From: Maylandia zebra | Lineage: Eukaryota > Chordata > Actinopteri > Cichliformes > Cichlidae | Assembly: GCF_041146795.1 (NCBI RefSeq) | Contig: NC_135167.1 | Location: 30,274,954 to 30,338,953, forward strand | Direction of reading: 5' to 3' | Length of the DNA: 64,000 bases | Shown here: positions 32,477 through 44,822 of the stretch, piece after piece | Layout: every line of letters begins with the position of its first letter | How positions within the stretch are numbered: the stretch's first letter is position 1 | The notes under the pieces: model-generated | What the model was told of the DNA's origin: nothing | What the model saw: the letters and a program-made list of their open reading frames with translations, nothing else | The model's database searches: none | Translations under genes and position numbers: made by a program

Positions 32477-33784
32477 TGAGTAGATTACTGTTGAATCTGC
32501 TGTTTGTGGCACTCATCTTTTTTTTTAGTAGCTGAGCGATAATTCAACACATTAATTACTTGAAAAAAGACTGAGAATGAAGACGTCAGGCACGTTATGG
32601 GTGTAGCTTGCACATCTCACCATACTGTGACTGACAAAAACTGGACTGAACCAGATGTATTCTTCTTATTTAACCTCATTTTAAAGGATAAAACTAGTTA
32701 CCACTATGCACTTTCTCTTAGTACAGGTCCACATGATTTCAGACGTATGTGACTATTTGAATCATTTTTCATGATATTTATGAAAAAAGGTAATGTTGCA
32801 AGCACAGACTGTTGACTGAATGAAGTTATACGTCATATAATTTGATAAAGTGGACACATCCCTTGTGGGTGTTAACTGTAATGTGAATGGGACGATTAGA
32901 TGACATGCATCTCCTTTGTTTTTCATTGTATCACTAGTCAGCTGTGTGGCAGGTGTTCCCCAGGTTCTTTTATACGTTTCAAATGAAGAGTTAAGACTTA
33001 AAATAACACTGATGTGTCATATTGTTGGCTGATGATGAGTTTTCAGACATGTGACATGTAACCCTCAAGTCCTATTTTGTGAAATCCCTGTGAATTAAAT
33101 TGGAAAACAGTGTAAATAAGCAAAAGAGAGAGAAAAAGTCTGTGGCTTTTACTTGTTTTCCCGTCAATTTGGGTGCCAAGACTTTTACTGTCTGGTTTTC
33201 CATGCTGTCATATTGGCACGGCATACACGACCACAAAAAGGCTGGACTCCAAGACCACTGCAAATTTCAGTAACCTCCACAGCTCAGGCTAAATTATAAA
33301 ACTGGCCCACGATGTTGGCAGAAGCACTCGGCGCTTAATAAATTACATACGGTACGTTGGCCGAACATCACTGGCACGGGTTTTCTTTCTGATGAAATCA
33401 GTTTAAATTTAATAAATTGTCGCCGTTTTTCATGCGCTGAAAATGTCTACTTTGTAACATTTTAACTATGAAAAACAACCATGACTTTAACCCCTGGGGC
33501 ATCCTAGAAAAATGCATACACTATTGGTCTTAGGAGCCACAAATCGACCACGCCCAAAAAAGTGCTATAAAAAATTTATATATTAATATTTTTTTCCACT
33601 TTAATGACGTGGAGCCCTCGTTACATGTTACCCTGAGGGTAAAGATTTGCTTATTTAAATACAAATATTCACTAAAGCTAGTCTGAGGAAGCAGAAAATC
33701 ACAGGTGAGTAATTCAATTAGATTAAATTAATAAAAACAAAAACAGATAATAGATCTGCTTCTCTGGAGGAGCGCATTAAATGA

Positions 33785-34035
33785 CAAATTCATCCATACA
33801 ACAATCGGAGGGTTGGAGTCGATCCCAGGTAGTCCATTAAACTGAACCCTCGCATTCACACCTACAGTTGGTGATATCCAAGCTTCGTGCCTTTGGATTG
33901 TGGGAGGAAGCTGGAGCTCTGGAACAAACCCACAAACATGCATGGAGAACAAACTCCGCACGGAAACGTTCCAGTCGACTCGAGAAGCTTCTTGCTGTGA
34001 GGTGACGTCCAAACCACTGCAGCATCGTTCAGTTT
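33785..34035 (-). mobile_element. SINE-like dispersed repeat, minus orientation
   Basis: On - it reads GCAGTGGTTTGGACG, CACCTCACAGCAAGAAG, CGGAGTTTGTTCTCCATGC, CTTCCTCCCACAATCC, AAAGGCACG and AGGTGTGAATGCGAG. These are the ordered blocks of a very common fish repeat with a tRNA-like head. A second copy in + orientation lies at 50884-51210. Confidence 0.6.
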
Positions 34036-34380
34036 GATTTCAAAGGCCATCTGCAGCCCAGACTGTCCTCTTAATGAGTCAGATCACAGTGCCCACAGAG
34101 TCGTACAGACATAATAAAAACATGTCAGTTGAATTGAGAAAAGTGAATAAGAGGGACTCGTTGCCTATGGGACTAATTGACCTTGTTGTACACTCAGAGT
34201 ATAGTTAATATTTAAACCCAGCAATATTCAATGGCATGCTACATCATCAACAAAAAAACTACAGACCTCCTGTACACTGCTTTATGCACATGTCCCTCCT
34301 TAACAGCCTCACATTTGAAATTATGAATACTTGAACGCTGCAGTCGATGCTATTTTGTTTGTTGGTGCTGTTGTGGGTTT

Positions 34381-34440
34381 ATACAGATCATAGACTGTAT
34401 ATAAAAGAAGGACGGATCCATGCCTCCAGACCAACTTTTG
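34381..34440 (+). repeat. fragment of the GACTGTATATAAAAG repeat family
   Basis: ATCATAGACTGTATATAAAA then GAAGGACGGATCCATGCCTC matches the start of the family also seen at 16915. Confidence 0.45.
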
Positions 34441-36370
34441 CCTCTGTAAGTAATATGAAGTTCATAGTAGGCAACAAGAGGCATCCTTCATCAATCATTT
34501 GTAATAGCACATTTAACAGGCTAATCATCAACATCTGTGTGTCTGTGTGTTACAGAGCAAGCTGTCGGTTTGAATTTTAAATAAAATCTCATGTTACTGC
34601 TCAAAGATGTGCATATGTGATTTAGGCAGAATTAGCAGAACTTTATCACAAGAAACTACACTGACATCTAGTGAACAAACAGAACAGAGCCCTAAACTCC
34701 ACTCAGTGTCTGAAATTAAATACAGCCGCTCAGCAAAGAGTGAAAGCAGCATGAATTATTCAGTGCAAAACTTACTGATTTCATTTGGCGGACAACGTCT
34801 GTATTGACTCATTTTTGCTCCAGAATCACCCAAGAGTCAGTATAAATCACGGTAGAGCAAAATTCTCCCTGTCTTATAATGACAGTTTTCTGTAATATGG
34901 CTGGCACTCACATTACTGTGCAGTCACATTTCTTTCTGAGTAATTCTGGTGTGTGTCTGTGTGTCTGTGTTTCATGTAATAAGACCAAACTTAATATCTC
35001 AGTTCTTGAAAGTAAGACTGTCCTGTCCTATATTTTTAGTCAGTATATTTACACACCACACATGAAGTTTATGTTTTAATCAAGTAATATCTCAGATTTT
35101 TGGATTTAACAAGACTTTTTAAGGATCATAGATGAAAATAAATGTTTAAAAAGGCTGCAAGGCTCACTGTGACAGCTTGAAAAGGCAGATGAAAGTGATG
35201 TAACTGAAGAATTAACTTAAGGGGTGAAAAATAGAGAAAGACCTTCACAGATTTAGTCAATTACTTTAAAGCATTTTGCCTTCAGGCGAGGCCTTGCCCC
35301 AGGTGACTGCAACTACAGCCTAACTTAAAATATACTAGAATTCATGCCATTGAATTACATTTAAAGTTGTCCTGCTGTATGGATCAATGCCATGAACTAC
35401 CAAAGTGAGCTTGGTATAACATACCTGCTTTGTGCAGCACTCAGTCTTCTGGAGATCTCAAGAGGCACAAAGAGCAGGAGTCAACCACTGTGTCACACCA
35501 GTGTGTGTGAGAGTGTGAAGACAGCTGGAGTAATGGGGGCAGGTTGAAGCAGATGGCTAGACAAGCTGTAGCTTCATCCATACCTCCAGGGAGCCATATT
35601 GTCTGTCCTGAAATGCTCTTCTTGTTGACCTCTGACCTGTGCGGTGTGAAGGAGTGGGCTGACTGCGACGTCACGCTGATGTCCTCTGTTACACACGGCA
35701 AAATAGTCACATTGCTGGAAGTTTTCCAAGAAAATTACCTCAGTGGAGCATTGAATGCGTCTGTGTCTGCTGAAAGCACAAGTCTGTTACAGCTGCTATT
35801 TATGAAGTGAGAGGTGCTATATTTTAACTCCAAGACACCACAAATATTTCTTCTCCTCTCCTGGTACGAAATCTCTATGCAGCAGATAATTACAAGAGGC
35901 ATACATCTTATCAAAACAATCTACAGTGAAACAATAAAATGATCTAGTTTGACAATTTTCATTGAAATGTTGTGCAAATGGTCTGCAAATAATGTAAAAA
36001 GTCTGCTAGGAAATTGCAGTGGAGGGAAATATTTACTCATGGTTGCATGGCTAGAGTTAAGCCTTATGTAAAATGCTTATTTACAAGTTTTTTTTGTGGA
36101 TTTAGAGCTCTACTTGAGAGCCTAAAATCAGTGCTTCCTCTGTGCCATAACATTTCATAGAGGTGTATTGGAAAACCTCTGATTAAAGCTTCCCTGCCAG
36201 TAAGCTACATGATAAACTATGTTTTGATTAAATGAGGTTGGCTGAGACCAAAGACACGCCTCTATGCTCTCAAACAGTTGGATAGCTTCACTATATTTAT
36301 ATATATGTATATGTATATTTTGATTGAGTGCTAAATATTCACACCCAGCAGCACAGCCACCAAGTCAGAC

Positions 36371-36488
<118 letters not shown>

Positions 36489-36499
36489 CTTGGCATATC

Positions 36500-37030
36500 T
36501 CAGCATGCTGTGCAGTGTGTCTTTAGCAAATCTGAGGAAACTGCATGAGGGGAAGACAAAAAGAAGAAGAAAGAAAAAACTGTCTACAGCAGATGAACAG
36601 TATGTGAAAGTCATGTCCTTAAGAAATATGGAAAAAAAATCGAGCAAGACCTGAAACAGGACCTGAGGGATACATCTGGCCCTTCAGTTGATTATTGTTC
36701 ACTGAAATGTCATCAGAAATGGTCTCAGTGGAAGGGCGGCTGTCAAGAAGCCAAATTTGTGGTTCAACTCATTGTCATTGTGTACATAGGAGGTCAACAG
36801 TGCAACAGTGAGTGTCTACAGTGTAAAACACAGTGGAGGCTCTGTCATTATATATCTACCTGGCAAAAGCTTCATTTTTTTTAGCATGACAAAGTATACA
36901 GCCCAGCCATGTAAAGCAAACATGGCTTTCCAAGAAGCCGGTATGAAAAGGGGAAAAGAACTACAATGCTTGGACACTGCTAGCATGGGCGCCCACACAA
37001 ACACAAAGCAGGAGATGAAGCATCGCTGAA
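36500..37030 (+). pseudogene. decayed Tc1/mariner-like transposase relic
   Basis: A frame from 36808 reads VYSVKHSGGSVIIY, close to the VKHGGGSVMVWG motif of Tc1-type transposases. The surrounding sequence has stops and no clear terminal repeats. Edges are approximate. Confidence 0.4.
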
Positions 37031-37039
37031 TATGTTTCC

Positions 37040-37257
37040 AAACCAACTTCATTCTAAGCCAAAGACTAGAAAATATGGTGAAGCATATCTTCCCTTTGGC
37101 TTCACCTGCACAAGTGCCAAGGTAGGTCTCCCCTGCATAATTGCTTTTCCCTTCGTCGGGAGCACGCGCTGGGCTGTCCAAATCACGAAGCGCGAACATT
37201 TTTCTTGTAAAACAAAGGGGAGCCCAGCAGCAAAAAGAGTTTGGGAACCACTGGCTT
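37040..37257 (-). repeat. hAT-like non-autonomous fragment
   Basis: On -, it starts CAGTGGTTCCCAAACTC then TTTTTGCTGCTGGG, resembling hAT/Charlie termini that begin CAGTGGTT. The partner end is not found. It directly abuts the RT fragment. Confidence 0.35.
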
Positions 37258-38150
37258 AGCCAGTCCCGGTGTCTCTCATCAGCTGGCAGCTGGTTCATTT
37301 GTGCTGCCAGACGCTCGTGGAGTGCAGTCAGCTTCTTCAGCCAGTAGGCGTGAACCATGTCAGGTCCTGGTGCTGTCCAACTCTTCATACTGGAGACCCT
37401 TTCTTGGATGTCTGCCGCTGTGATGGTTACTGGACCCTGTTCAGGGAGGTCGCTGTGGTCTGCCCTCAGATCCACTAGCCACTGAGCATTGCCGTTATGG
37501 GTTGCGTCCTTCTCCCATATGCTCTTCCAGTATTCCTCAGTCTCCAGCCTTGGTGGTGCTCTTCTCATATTGTTCCCCTGCCACTGAGAGTACACCTTGG
37601 CTGGTTCTGTGCAGAACAGCTGGTTTATTCTCCTGCCTTCTATCTCTCTGGTGTACCTCTTCAAGCGGCTGGCCAAGTCTGTGAGTCATTGCTTGGCATT
37701 TTCCAAGGCCTCAGGTATGGACAGGTTCCTGTACTTCTTAGGCACCTTCTTCATTGCACCTTTCTGCAACTCCGATAGTTGGCTAACCTCCCTCCGTGCT
37801 ACCTTGATCTTAGCCTCTAGCCTCCTTCTCCATAGAGGGTACTGCCCCTTGTGGCTGTTCAACTTGTAGCCAAGCATCTCACTCATCACTGCTGCCATAT
37901 TGTAGATCAGCTTGTTAGTCTGTTAGTTAATGGAGACTGTAGGTATCGTCTGTAGTGCTGCATTAACATCATCTAGTAGATCTTCTGAGGGTACTTCACG
38001 TAGTCTTGGCTACAGGGGATGCAGGTTTCAAGCTTGGCTATGATTTTATCTTTCAGGTCAGTTCCTCTCGCACTCAACGATCCTTCTCTTTGCACACTTG
38101 GGGCTTGGTACCCAATCTTGGGTGGGGGTGATGATATCTCCCCCCTAACC
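37250..38150 (-). pseudogene. non-LTR retrotransposon ORF fragment (region before and at the RT start)
   Basis: On - it reads MAAVMSEMLGYKLNS, WRRRLEAKIKVARREVSQLS, YRNLSIPEALENAKQ, a stop (37688-37686), then ASRLKRYTREIEGRRINQLF, KVYSQWQGNN, YWKSIWEKDATHNG, SSMKSWTAPGPDMVHAYWLK and AAQMNQL. The RT catalytic motifs are absent because the copy ends at about 37250 against the hAT-like sequence. Another stop lies near 37923. The clade is undetermined, possibly R2-related. Confidence 0.7.
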
Positions 38151-40585
38151 TGGCGTCCTGGTTCCCCCTTGCCCTAAGGATTTTAGTTCAAGTCCATTTT
38201 AACTACTTAACTACTACTCAGCACTTGCAGAGGATGAGAAATGACGGTCTGAATCTTCACGGATGGATTAACTGTAGTCTGTGAAAACTACCATGGTAGT
38301 ACATGACATGTACATTTTCATTTCCCTCTCCGCTCTCATCCTTTAGTCTGCTTCTCTCTCTCCACATAAGCATCTGTGCTTCATTAGCTCTTTGGATTCT
38401 TTCATTTTCCTCCCAGCAATAACAAATTGAACCCAGCGAGCCGACCGCTGAAAGATCTGGCGTCCCACAAAACGCAGTGTCCATATATTACCACGGCCAG
38501 CGTGGTTAACAGTGTCCACCCAGTGACACAGGCCACAATATTTTCAAGCGCACGCATGTGGTGAAACTAAGAAAAATTGCTTTTCATGTTTGCATTTTTT
38601 TCTTTTAGCTTGAGCCAAATAAAGAGCCAAATGATGAGGGTGCTGTAATTTGCTGAGAGTTCAGAGTCAGAGTTTGGCATTTTGTGGTAAAAAGGCATTT
38701 TTTCTTTCTAGGACAGAGCTAATTAAAAAAAGTGATACCAGTCTCATTTTTGTACAGCACATGTAAGGTCACTACCAACGGTTAGTTAGTTTAGCTTAGC
38801 ACAAACGCACTGGTAATGTGTTTTTTAAGGTTGAAAGAAGCCACGTGTAGCTGCAGCTCTAAAGGTCACAAATCAGCTCATTGTGTCTTGTTGCTATACT
38901 TCTTTTTTTTAACTTGTGGTGTAGAATCTCAGTGAGCTTTAAATAATATCTATTATAAATGTTAGTTTTTAGTTCATTTACCTCACATGTTAAAAACATA
39001 TTGTTCCAATTGTCTAGTTTCCAAAGGATGCTGGTAAGAGTCATCAACCGTTCTCAGAGCCATCAATCTGTTCTTAATTGTGTTTCTGTTGCACACCAGA
39101 TTTTAAATACTTGAAGCTGGAGTTTTGTTTTTTTCTTTTTCATTCTTTCTTTGTTACAAAAGACAGCTGGAAAAGTACAAGTCATAAATCTGTAATTCTC
39201 CAGCAGTTTTTCTGCTCATACAATGACTGTCCCACATAAAAACTACCTGACCCAGGGGGTGTGAGCCTGGCCTGCCCGTCTGCATTTCACTAGTACACGC
39301 TGTTAACACCGAGCACAATGCTGAGCTTTATCTCAGGGGGATGTGTGTTGCTCTTGCAGTGGAGCATCCAGTTTTTTCCTCTCTTTTTTAAAATTTCTGA
39401 TGTGACATTGCGATAGAGACTTGGCCTACTTGCACCTCCTCAACAAAACGCATTGCCACGCAGGGCACACCTGCAAACTGTGCTGTTCAGGATGTAACTG
39501 AGCAGGTTTAGGCCTCTCTTTGGGATGCTGCTTGTTTTAATCAAGCCTTTTCTCACACATGCTGCTGCTTATGAAGCTCCACGTTGTTTAAGTTGGCCGC
39601 AGATGTGTTGTGACAGGATATGATGTCATTTGCAAGAGCCAACACTCCCCAAGTATGTTTTTTCTGAGAGCTCGGGGACAGTTTTGAGCTTCCATCATGA
39701 AACTATATGTTTCATTCGTAAGTACTTGTTTGCATTGGTTTGCATACATGTTCCTGAGGAGACACTGAGACATGAGGTGAGAGGAAACCTTGGCTGAGGC
39801 TCCTGAAATTAATTGCAAATGTTGTGTAGTGTGTACATTGAAGGTTTCTGAAATGAATTAAAACCAAAATACTTGCTGGAATAAATTTGGAGATGCAGGA
39901 ACACAAGTACAGCTTGAAGACTAAGGCAAGCCTCAAATTCTCAAACACAGATGTCAGCTGTGTGAGAGCACTGAATGTTTTCTTTTATGACCTATGTATT
40001 ACACTTCATTTTTCAGTATGATGAGCCAAAATATCTAAATCATTGGAAAAAATCCCAGGAACAACATAAAGTAAAACACAGCAACAAAGAAGTCTTGAGA
40101 CATTTATCGATGCCTTTCTTTGAATGTGTGTGTTTTTTTTCTTGTTTTGCTGCAGTTTTATGGAGCTGGTGACTGCTGTGAAAAACAAAGCATTTGCAGG
40201 ACTCAGAAAATTAAGTACACAAATGCACAGGATTACCTGATATATAAAAACAGGTTTTAGCAGTTGGAGCATTCAGATGTGTGTTTGCATGATGTCACAC
40301 TTGTTGCAGGAATGAATGTCCAAGCAAAATCACTCCGAGGTTAGAGCATGCAGCACACAGAGAAACACAAACCAACCTACATTTCAGATTCTACAGGCCT
40401 CAGTTAGTATGTTAGCTGTTAAAGTTAATGACAGTGCAATTAGAAAAAGACTGAACGAGTACGACTTGTTTGGGAGCATTCGCAGGAGAGAGAGAAAAGA
40501 CAGCTTCGGTTTGCAAAGCTGACAAACCACAAACAAACAAACCACAAGATGTCTGTAGCAATATTATTTGGATAGTTAACACTGA
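38151..40585. other. intergenic sequence, no feature seen
   Basis: AT-rich, without splice-flanked open frames or recognised repeats. Confidence 0.5.
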
Positions 40586-40850
40586 AATAGAGATGTTTGG
40601 CCAAAATGCAAAACCCCATGTCTGAAGAAAATCAAACACAGCACATCAGGATAAGCGTTTCAACTATCACCAACCTTTAAGCACGGTGGTGGAGGGGGGA
40701 TGATTGGGGCTTGTGTTGCAACCACAGGACCTGGGCACCTTGCAGTCACTCAGTTGACCATGTAATACCATCTAGTCAAATTTGAGGCCGCCAGCTAAAG
40801 CTTGGCCCAAACACGGCAGAAACTCTACAACAGAAAGGCAGAAAAAAAAT
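40586..40850 (+). pseudogene. decayed Tc1-like transposase relic
   Basis: The DNA keeps the order of a Tc1-type core: GAGATGTTTGGCCAAAATGC, AAGCACGGTGGTGGAGG (KHGGGG), GGGGCTTGTGTTGCAACCAC, AGGACCTGGGCACCTTGCAG (GPGHLA), then GCTAAAGCTTGGCCC and CTCTACAACAGAAAGGC. Indels destroy the frame. Confidence 0.65.
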
Positions 40851-42120
40851 AAAGTTAAATTTAAAATAATAAAGGTGGCGCGATGGGCCAGTTAGAGAGC
40901 CCAGCCTGATTGAAAGCTGTAACACGGATATTAACTGTACTCATAGATACCCACTGTTGCAGTAATAGTGTTTCATTTACTTCTGCTTTTCTCTGAAGTG
41001 CTCACCTGTTATTCCCTTGATCCAGACGGTCCTGTTTTCCTTCATTTACGACTCCATTGCAACCAGCCAAAATGTTATCAGCACCTCATTTACACAAAGT
41101 GTCATTTTCACAGCTGCTATTTCATTTTATTGGAGCTAGTTCATTATAACTGCTTTATCAGTTTTACCGCACTGCCAGCCTAACTGCTGTTTGTCAGTAT
41201 TGTTTGCAGTGTTTCACGTGCGCTTCCAAATGCCAGCTGCTGCTATTATTATTACTGGATGCGTTCAGCTCACTTTGCATAGTCAGGTGCACAAGCCGGG
41301 GTCCAGCAGGTGAGATATGGCCTGGAATAAGTGGAGATTATCAATAAACCCATGGCGGATTTACAGCGCAGTAAAACCACAAACACTAAGAAGCTTTGTT
41401 TTAGGCCACAGAAAGCAGGGCGTCGTTTGCCAAAAGAACAAACAGCATGTTACTGGATTTTGTAGGATTTAAATTGATCCATTTCTGTTTAGGTTATTTG
41501 GTATGTAATAAGTTCATATTCCTTGAAACTATGACAAATAGTCCTGGCATACTACACCAGGCTGAGAGTACCGGGAGATGACAACAGACAGAGAGCCGAG
41601 CTCTGTTTCCCTGTAAACACTCTTGGAGTGGACTTGACAAATTGGCCATTTAGAAGCAAATCTGTCTAAATGAATGTGTGTTTCTTTCCCTGGGCACTTT
41701 GTCTCTCTAATGCAGTGTGCTGCCTGGGCGGAGAATGCCCCAGCTTTGTGGCATTTTATGAGGACAATAGTAAACCTCGATGGCTCGTCTGACTGGTTAC
41801 TCCGGATGAAATACGCCTGTGGGCTGTAGATGCGCACGGAATGCCAACGGAAGGAGAGAGGAGGGTGAACACAGTCTGAGCAGTGTGAATTTAAGAGGAG
41901 AGCAGGGCAGCCAGCCAGAGGAGTTGAATGCTCTTTGTTCTGCCACATGGTTACCGATGAGTATTCCTAACTATAATCTATGTGGCGGACTGATTTGGTG
42001 ATGACTCTTCATTACAAAATTTCCGAGAGCCAACAGATGAAACTATGCTTACACGTCCAGCTTGTATTTAATCCTGACTTTACACAAGCTGTTTCTGTAT
42101 AAAGGATCTAATACAAAACT

Positions 42121-42350
42121 GGACAATGATTTTTTAATTGATACACTCCCTCTTTCTAAAATCCAAATGACACGTTTGTGTGTCCCACCCCATCTCTAGG
42201 TATAGGCTGTGAAACTCTTTAATCCTGAATCTAAACTCGCTTTAGCTGTGTCAGTAGGGAGTATGTAAAACAGAACAATGCAGGGATCTTTTAATTGATC
42301 CACACTCCCTCCTTCTGAAATCTAAAAGAAATGGGTGCATGCCCTTCCTG
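42121..42350. repeat. diverged direct repeat, two copies about 157 bp apart
   Basis: TTTTAATTGATACACTCCCT at 42131 recurs as TTTTAATTGATCCACACTCC at 42290. Each is followed by a CTTCT(A/G)AAAT block, and GACAATGAT/GAACAATGC occurs before it. An old tandem duplication is likely. Confidence 0.5.
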
Positions 42351-43503
42351 TGCGCCTTCCTAATTTCAACTACAATACGAGCTGACAGCTTACAACAGTT
42401 ACCCACCCATCCTGCATCGGGACGTCCATGGAAACATTGTGGGACATTTCTGATGTTTCTAAAAATTACAGCCATTTCATTTATTTTGAGCTAGTGAAGT
42501 GAAAAAGTCTTCACTATTGTTCTTATTTCCAGCTCCTTCTCTTCTCTATTTTTACTTGATTAGAGTAGCTGTGCATGATTCGCAGTTCAAACTGACCTCT
42601 CTTCATTTTCTATCGGACCCTGGTGCAGTTCCTCAAATTCCCTTGTCTGAAACGAGCTGTTTTGCGTGCTCTGCCTTTAAGCTAACATTCTTCTGATTGG
42701 TTGCCCCTTACAAACAGAAGGTTTAAAGAGCAGATGGCCGGGACTTATTTGCTGACAGCCAGAGCTGTTTGTCTGAGATGTCATCAGTAATATCTTGTCT
42801 CACTGACAACACAGGAAGCTAAAAATTGTTTTGTCGCATGCAAAGCAGTCTGAAGTCTGAGTGTTTGGCTCATTACACGTATACTGACGTCATGATTTGA
42901 AACTGAAGCTCGTGTTTACCATTGTAACAGTGTATGTATGATAGAAGATAAGGAAAAAACACATTAAAGCCACTTTTTTTTTTCAATTAGAATACAGTCT
43001 TAATATTTTGCCACTTATTGTTTCTGCTTAGTTTTTCTTAAAGTCTGCTGGGCCTTTAACAGCTGAATGTAACAACCTGGATATTGTGCTTTGTTCCACT
43101 TTGAGTACTAAATTACTGCTGTTAGTGCACTTCTTCAAGATACTGATTCATGTCATCATCCATTACCAAGGAACACTCAACTAATGAGCAAAATAGGAAC
43201 ATTTAAAACTTAAGGTATTCAAAAGCAGATAAACATTTGGGTGCCAGATTTTATGATACCCTGCGTATAGTGCTTGCAACACTTCGGCAATCAATAACAC
43301 AGAAGGTTAAAATAAAAATCTACAAATCACACATTTAAAATTCAGTAAATCTGCAAATGTCATTTCCTCAGTGATGTAACCGCCTGTAAACCAGCGTGCA
43401 GTTCACTTTTCTGACATCAAATGACTTCAATTTCAACAGAAAGAAAATTAAAAACAATAAATAATTGTACCACTGTGTCAACAAAAATGTGACAAGAGTC
43501 ACA

Positions 43504-43509
43504 TTTATT
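43504..43509 (-). terminator. senp8: candidate SENP8 poly(A) signal
   Basis: AATAAA on the minus strand, about 620 nt after the SENP8 stop. No earlier minus-strand AATAAA is obvious. Inference from position. Confidence 0.35.
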
Positions 43510-44129
43510 AGCTCGACAGACAGTGAGCTCGATACATTCCACCACCCAACTCTGCCCTTTGTTCCATAAACACTCACAGCACGTCGGCGCCCTCATACAG
43601 CAGGAATTCTTCAAATTATCTCAAAAACTAAAAGTACGCACGTTCAAGCTGACGAACACAATGACTGTGTGACAAAAGTAGGAGCCAGAGTTCATGTGCA
43701 CATTCTTATTGTCAATTCAGTTCATTTAAAATGACCCTGAGCAATAATCTGTGTAAACATTTCTACATTCGCTCCAAACTCAGAAAATGGAGAAAAAAAA
43801 AAAAGTCTGTGCCTCCTCTTCCATGACGTCCTCGCTCAATATGTACACAGGAGAAAATCTGTTTTATAGGCATGCTGGTGTTCTTGTTTACATACTTTTT
43901 GTTTCTGTGCATATACACGACACCAATGGTTCTCTGAAGTCATTAAATATTTGAAGCATTGCTTTATGTTTTTAACTCTTTTTTGATAATGGAGTATGAC
44001 GGAGACTGTAATAGAAATAGATTTCATATATATAGTTATATACTGTATTGAGGGAGTGCATTCAGATTCTCCAGCAGTAGATATGTGGGGTGACAGCTTT
44101 TCTGCATACAGTGCGGGGCAATCGACGTG

Positions 44130-44795
44130 CTAAGGGAAAGACAGTGAGCAGCAGAGGTCATTCTGAGCTAAGCTCTGGATCAGTCTGCACCACTCGGCCC
44201 TCTTCTGGGTGATGTAGGCTGGGGTGATCATTTGCACAGGAAGGCGTGGCGAGCCCTCCACCCGGGCCTTCTCGCACAAGGCCTCGGCAATACAGATAAC
44301 ATACATGCCACAGTCATAGCTGTTCTGCTGGGATGGGCAGGGCTCCTCGACAAACAGCGCTTTCCTCCCTGCGCCCAGGAAAGGCTCCAACTTGCTGGCG
44401 ATGCGCCGTGCGTGAAGTGAATTGCTGCCATTTTGAGAGTCATAGTGGGCAAAGTGGTTGGAGTTGTGATGATAAAGCAAGAGGCTCCAGTGGGACCCTC
44501 CAGCGGTCTGGTTGGAGTTGTCATTCACTGCTAGGAAGACCCAGCGACGAGAAGCAAGATCCAGTGGCTCCAGAAACAATGCCAACTCATCAGGGCAGGA
44601 AGCACATTTGATGAACTGGGTGACCTCTGGGCTGATAAAGATAACGGCTTCCCCCAGGACTCTAAAGCGCTCGGCAGCAAAGTACTCAAAAGCAAAACCA
44701 ATGACTTGGTCATTAAGCCAGTAAGGTCCTTCCAGTAGAGAGACATCAGAGCGCCGCAGCAGGCTGTCATGATAGCTGAGCACTACAGGATCCAT
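44130..44795 (-). CDS. senp8: SENP8 (NEDP1/DEN1), NEDD8-specific cysteine protease
   Basis: A single-exon ORF of 221 residues, as in other vertebrates. It is a Ulp1-type C48 peptidase that matures the NEDD8 precursor and removes NEDD8 from non-cullin substrates. It opens MDPVVLSYHDSLLRRSDVSL as in human SENP8. The substrate-cleft Trp is in PYWLND (about Trp26). The catalytic triad is His102 (GGSHWSLL), Asp119 (HYDSQNGS) and Cys162 (NSYDCGMYVI), with Gln156/157 just before for the oxyanion hole. It ends TPAYITQKRAEWCRLIQSLA plus a short tail. One residue is missing relative to human before the Cys. It sits head-to-head with the inferred MYO9A exon. Confidence 0.97.
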   Translation of the reverse strand: MDPVVLSYHDSLLRRSDVSLLEGPYWLNDQVIGFAFEYFAAERFRVLGEAVIFISPEVTQFIKCASCPDELALFLEPLDLASRRWVFLAVNDNSNQTAGGSHWSLLLYHHNSNHFAHYDSQNGSNSLHARRIASKLEPFLGAGRKALFVEEPCPSQQNSYDCGMYVICIAEALCEKARVEGSPRLPVQMITPAYITQKRAEWCRLIQSLAQNDLCCSLSFP

Positions 44796-44822
44796 CCTCC
44801 AGAGCAGTCAGAGCGTGTCAAT
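44796..44822 (-). other. senp8: SENP8 5' UTR, part in the coding exon
   Basis: On -, the acceptor TTTCTGTGTATTTTCAG lies just before ATTGACACGCTC, 27 nt upstream of the ATG. Confidence 0.6.

Larger units (their letters stand above)
32477..36370. other. intergenic stretch / GRAMD2A 3' UTR
   Basis: AATAAA hexamers near 33337, 33408, 33728 and 34579 are all possible GRAMD2A poly(A) signals and I cannot choose between them. Otherwise AT-rich unique sequence, plus two repeats listed separately. No gene is seen. Confidence 0.4.

Noticed and set aside
36816..37236. C-terminal half of the 286-codon minus-strand frame
   Set aside because: Only the part from about 37250 upward matches a retrotransposon ORF. 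The rest is chance reading through the hAT-like and Tc1-like sequence.
44228..44770. Other long frames over SENP8 on both strands
   Set aside because: They are shadows of the SENP8 CDS in other frames.
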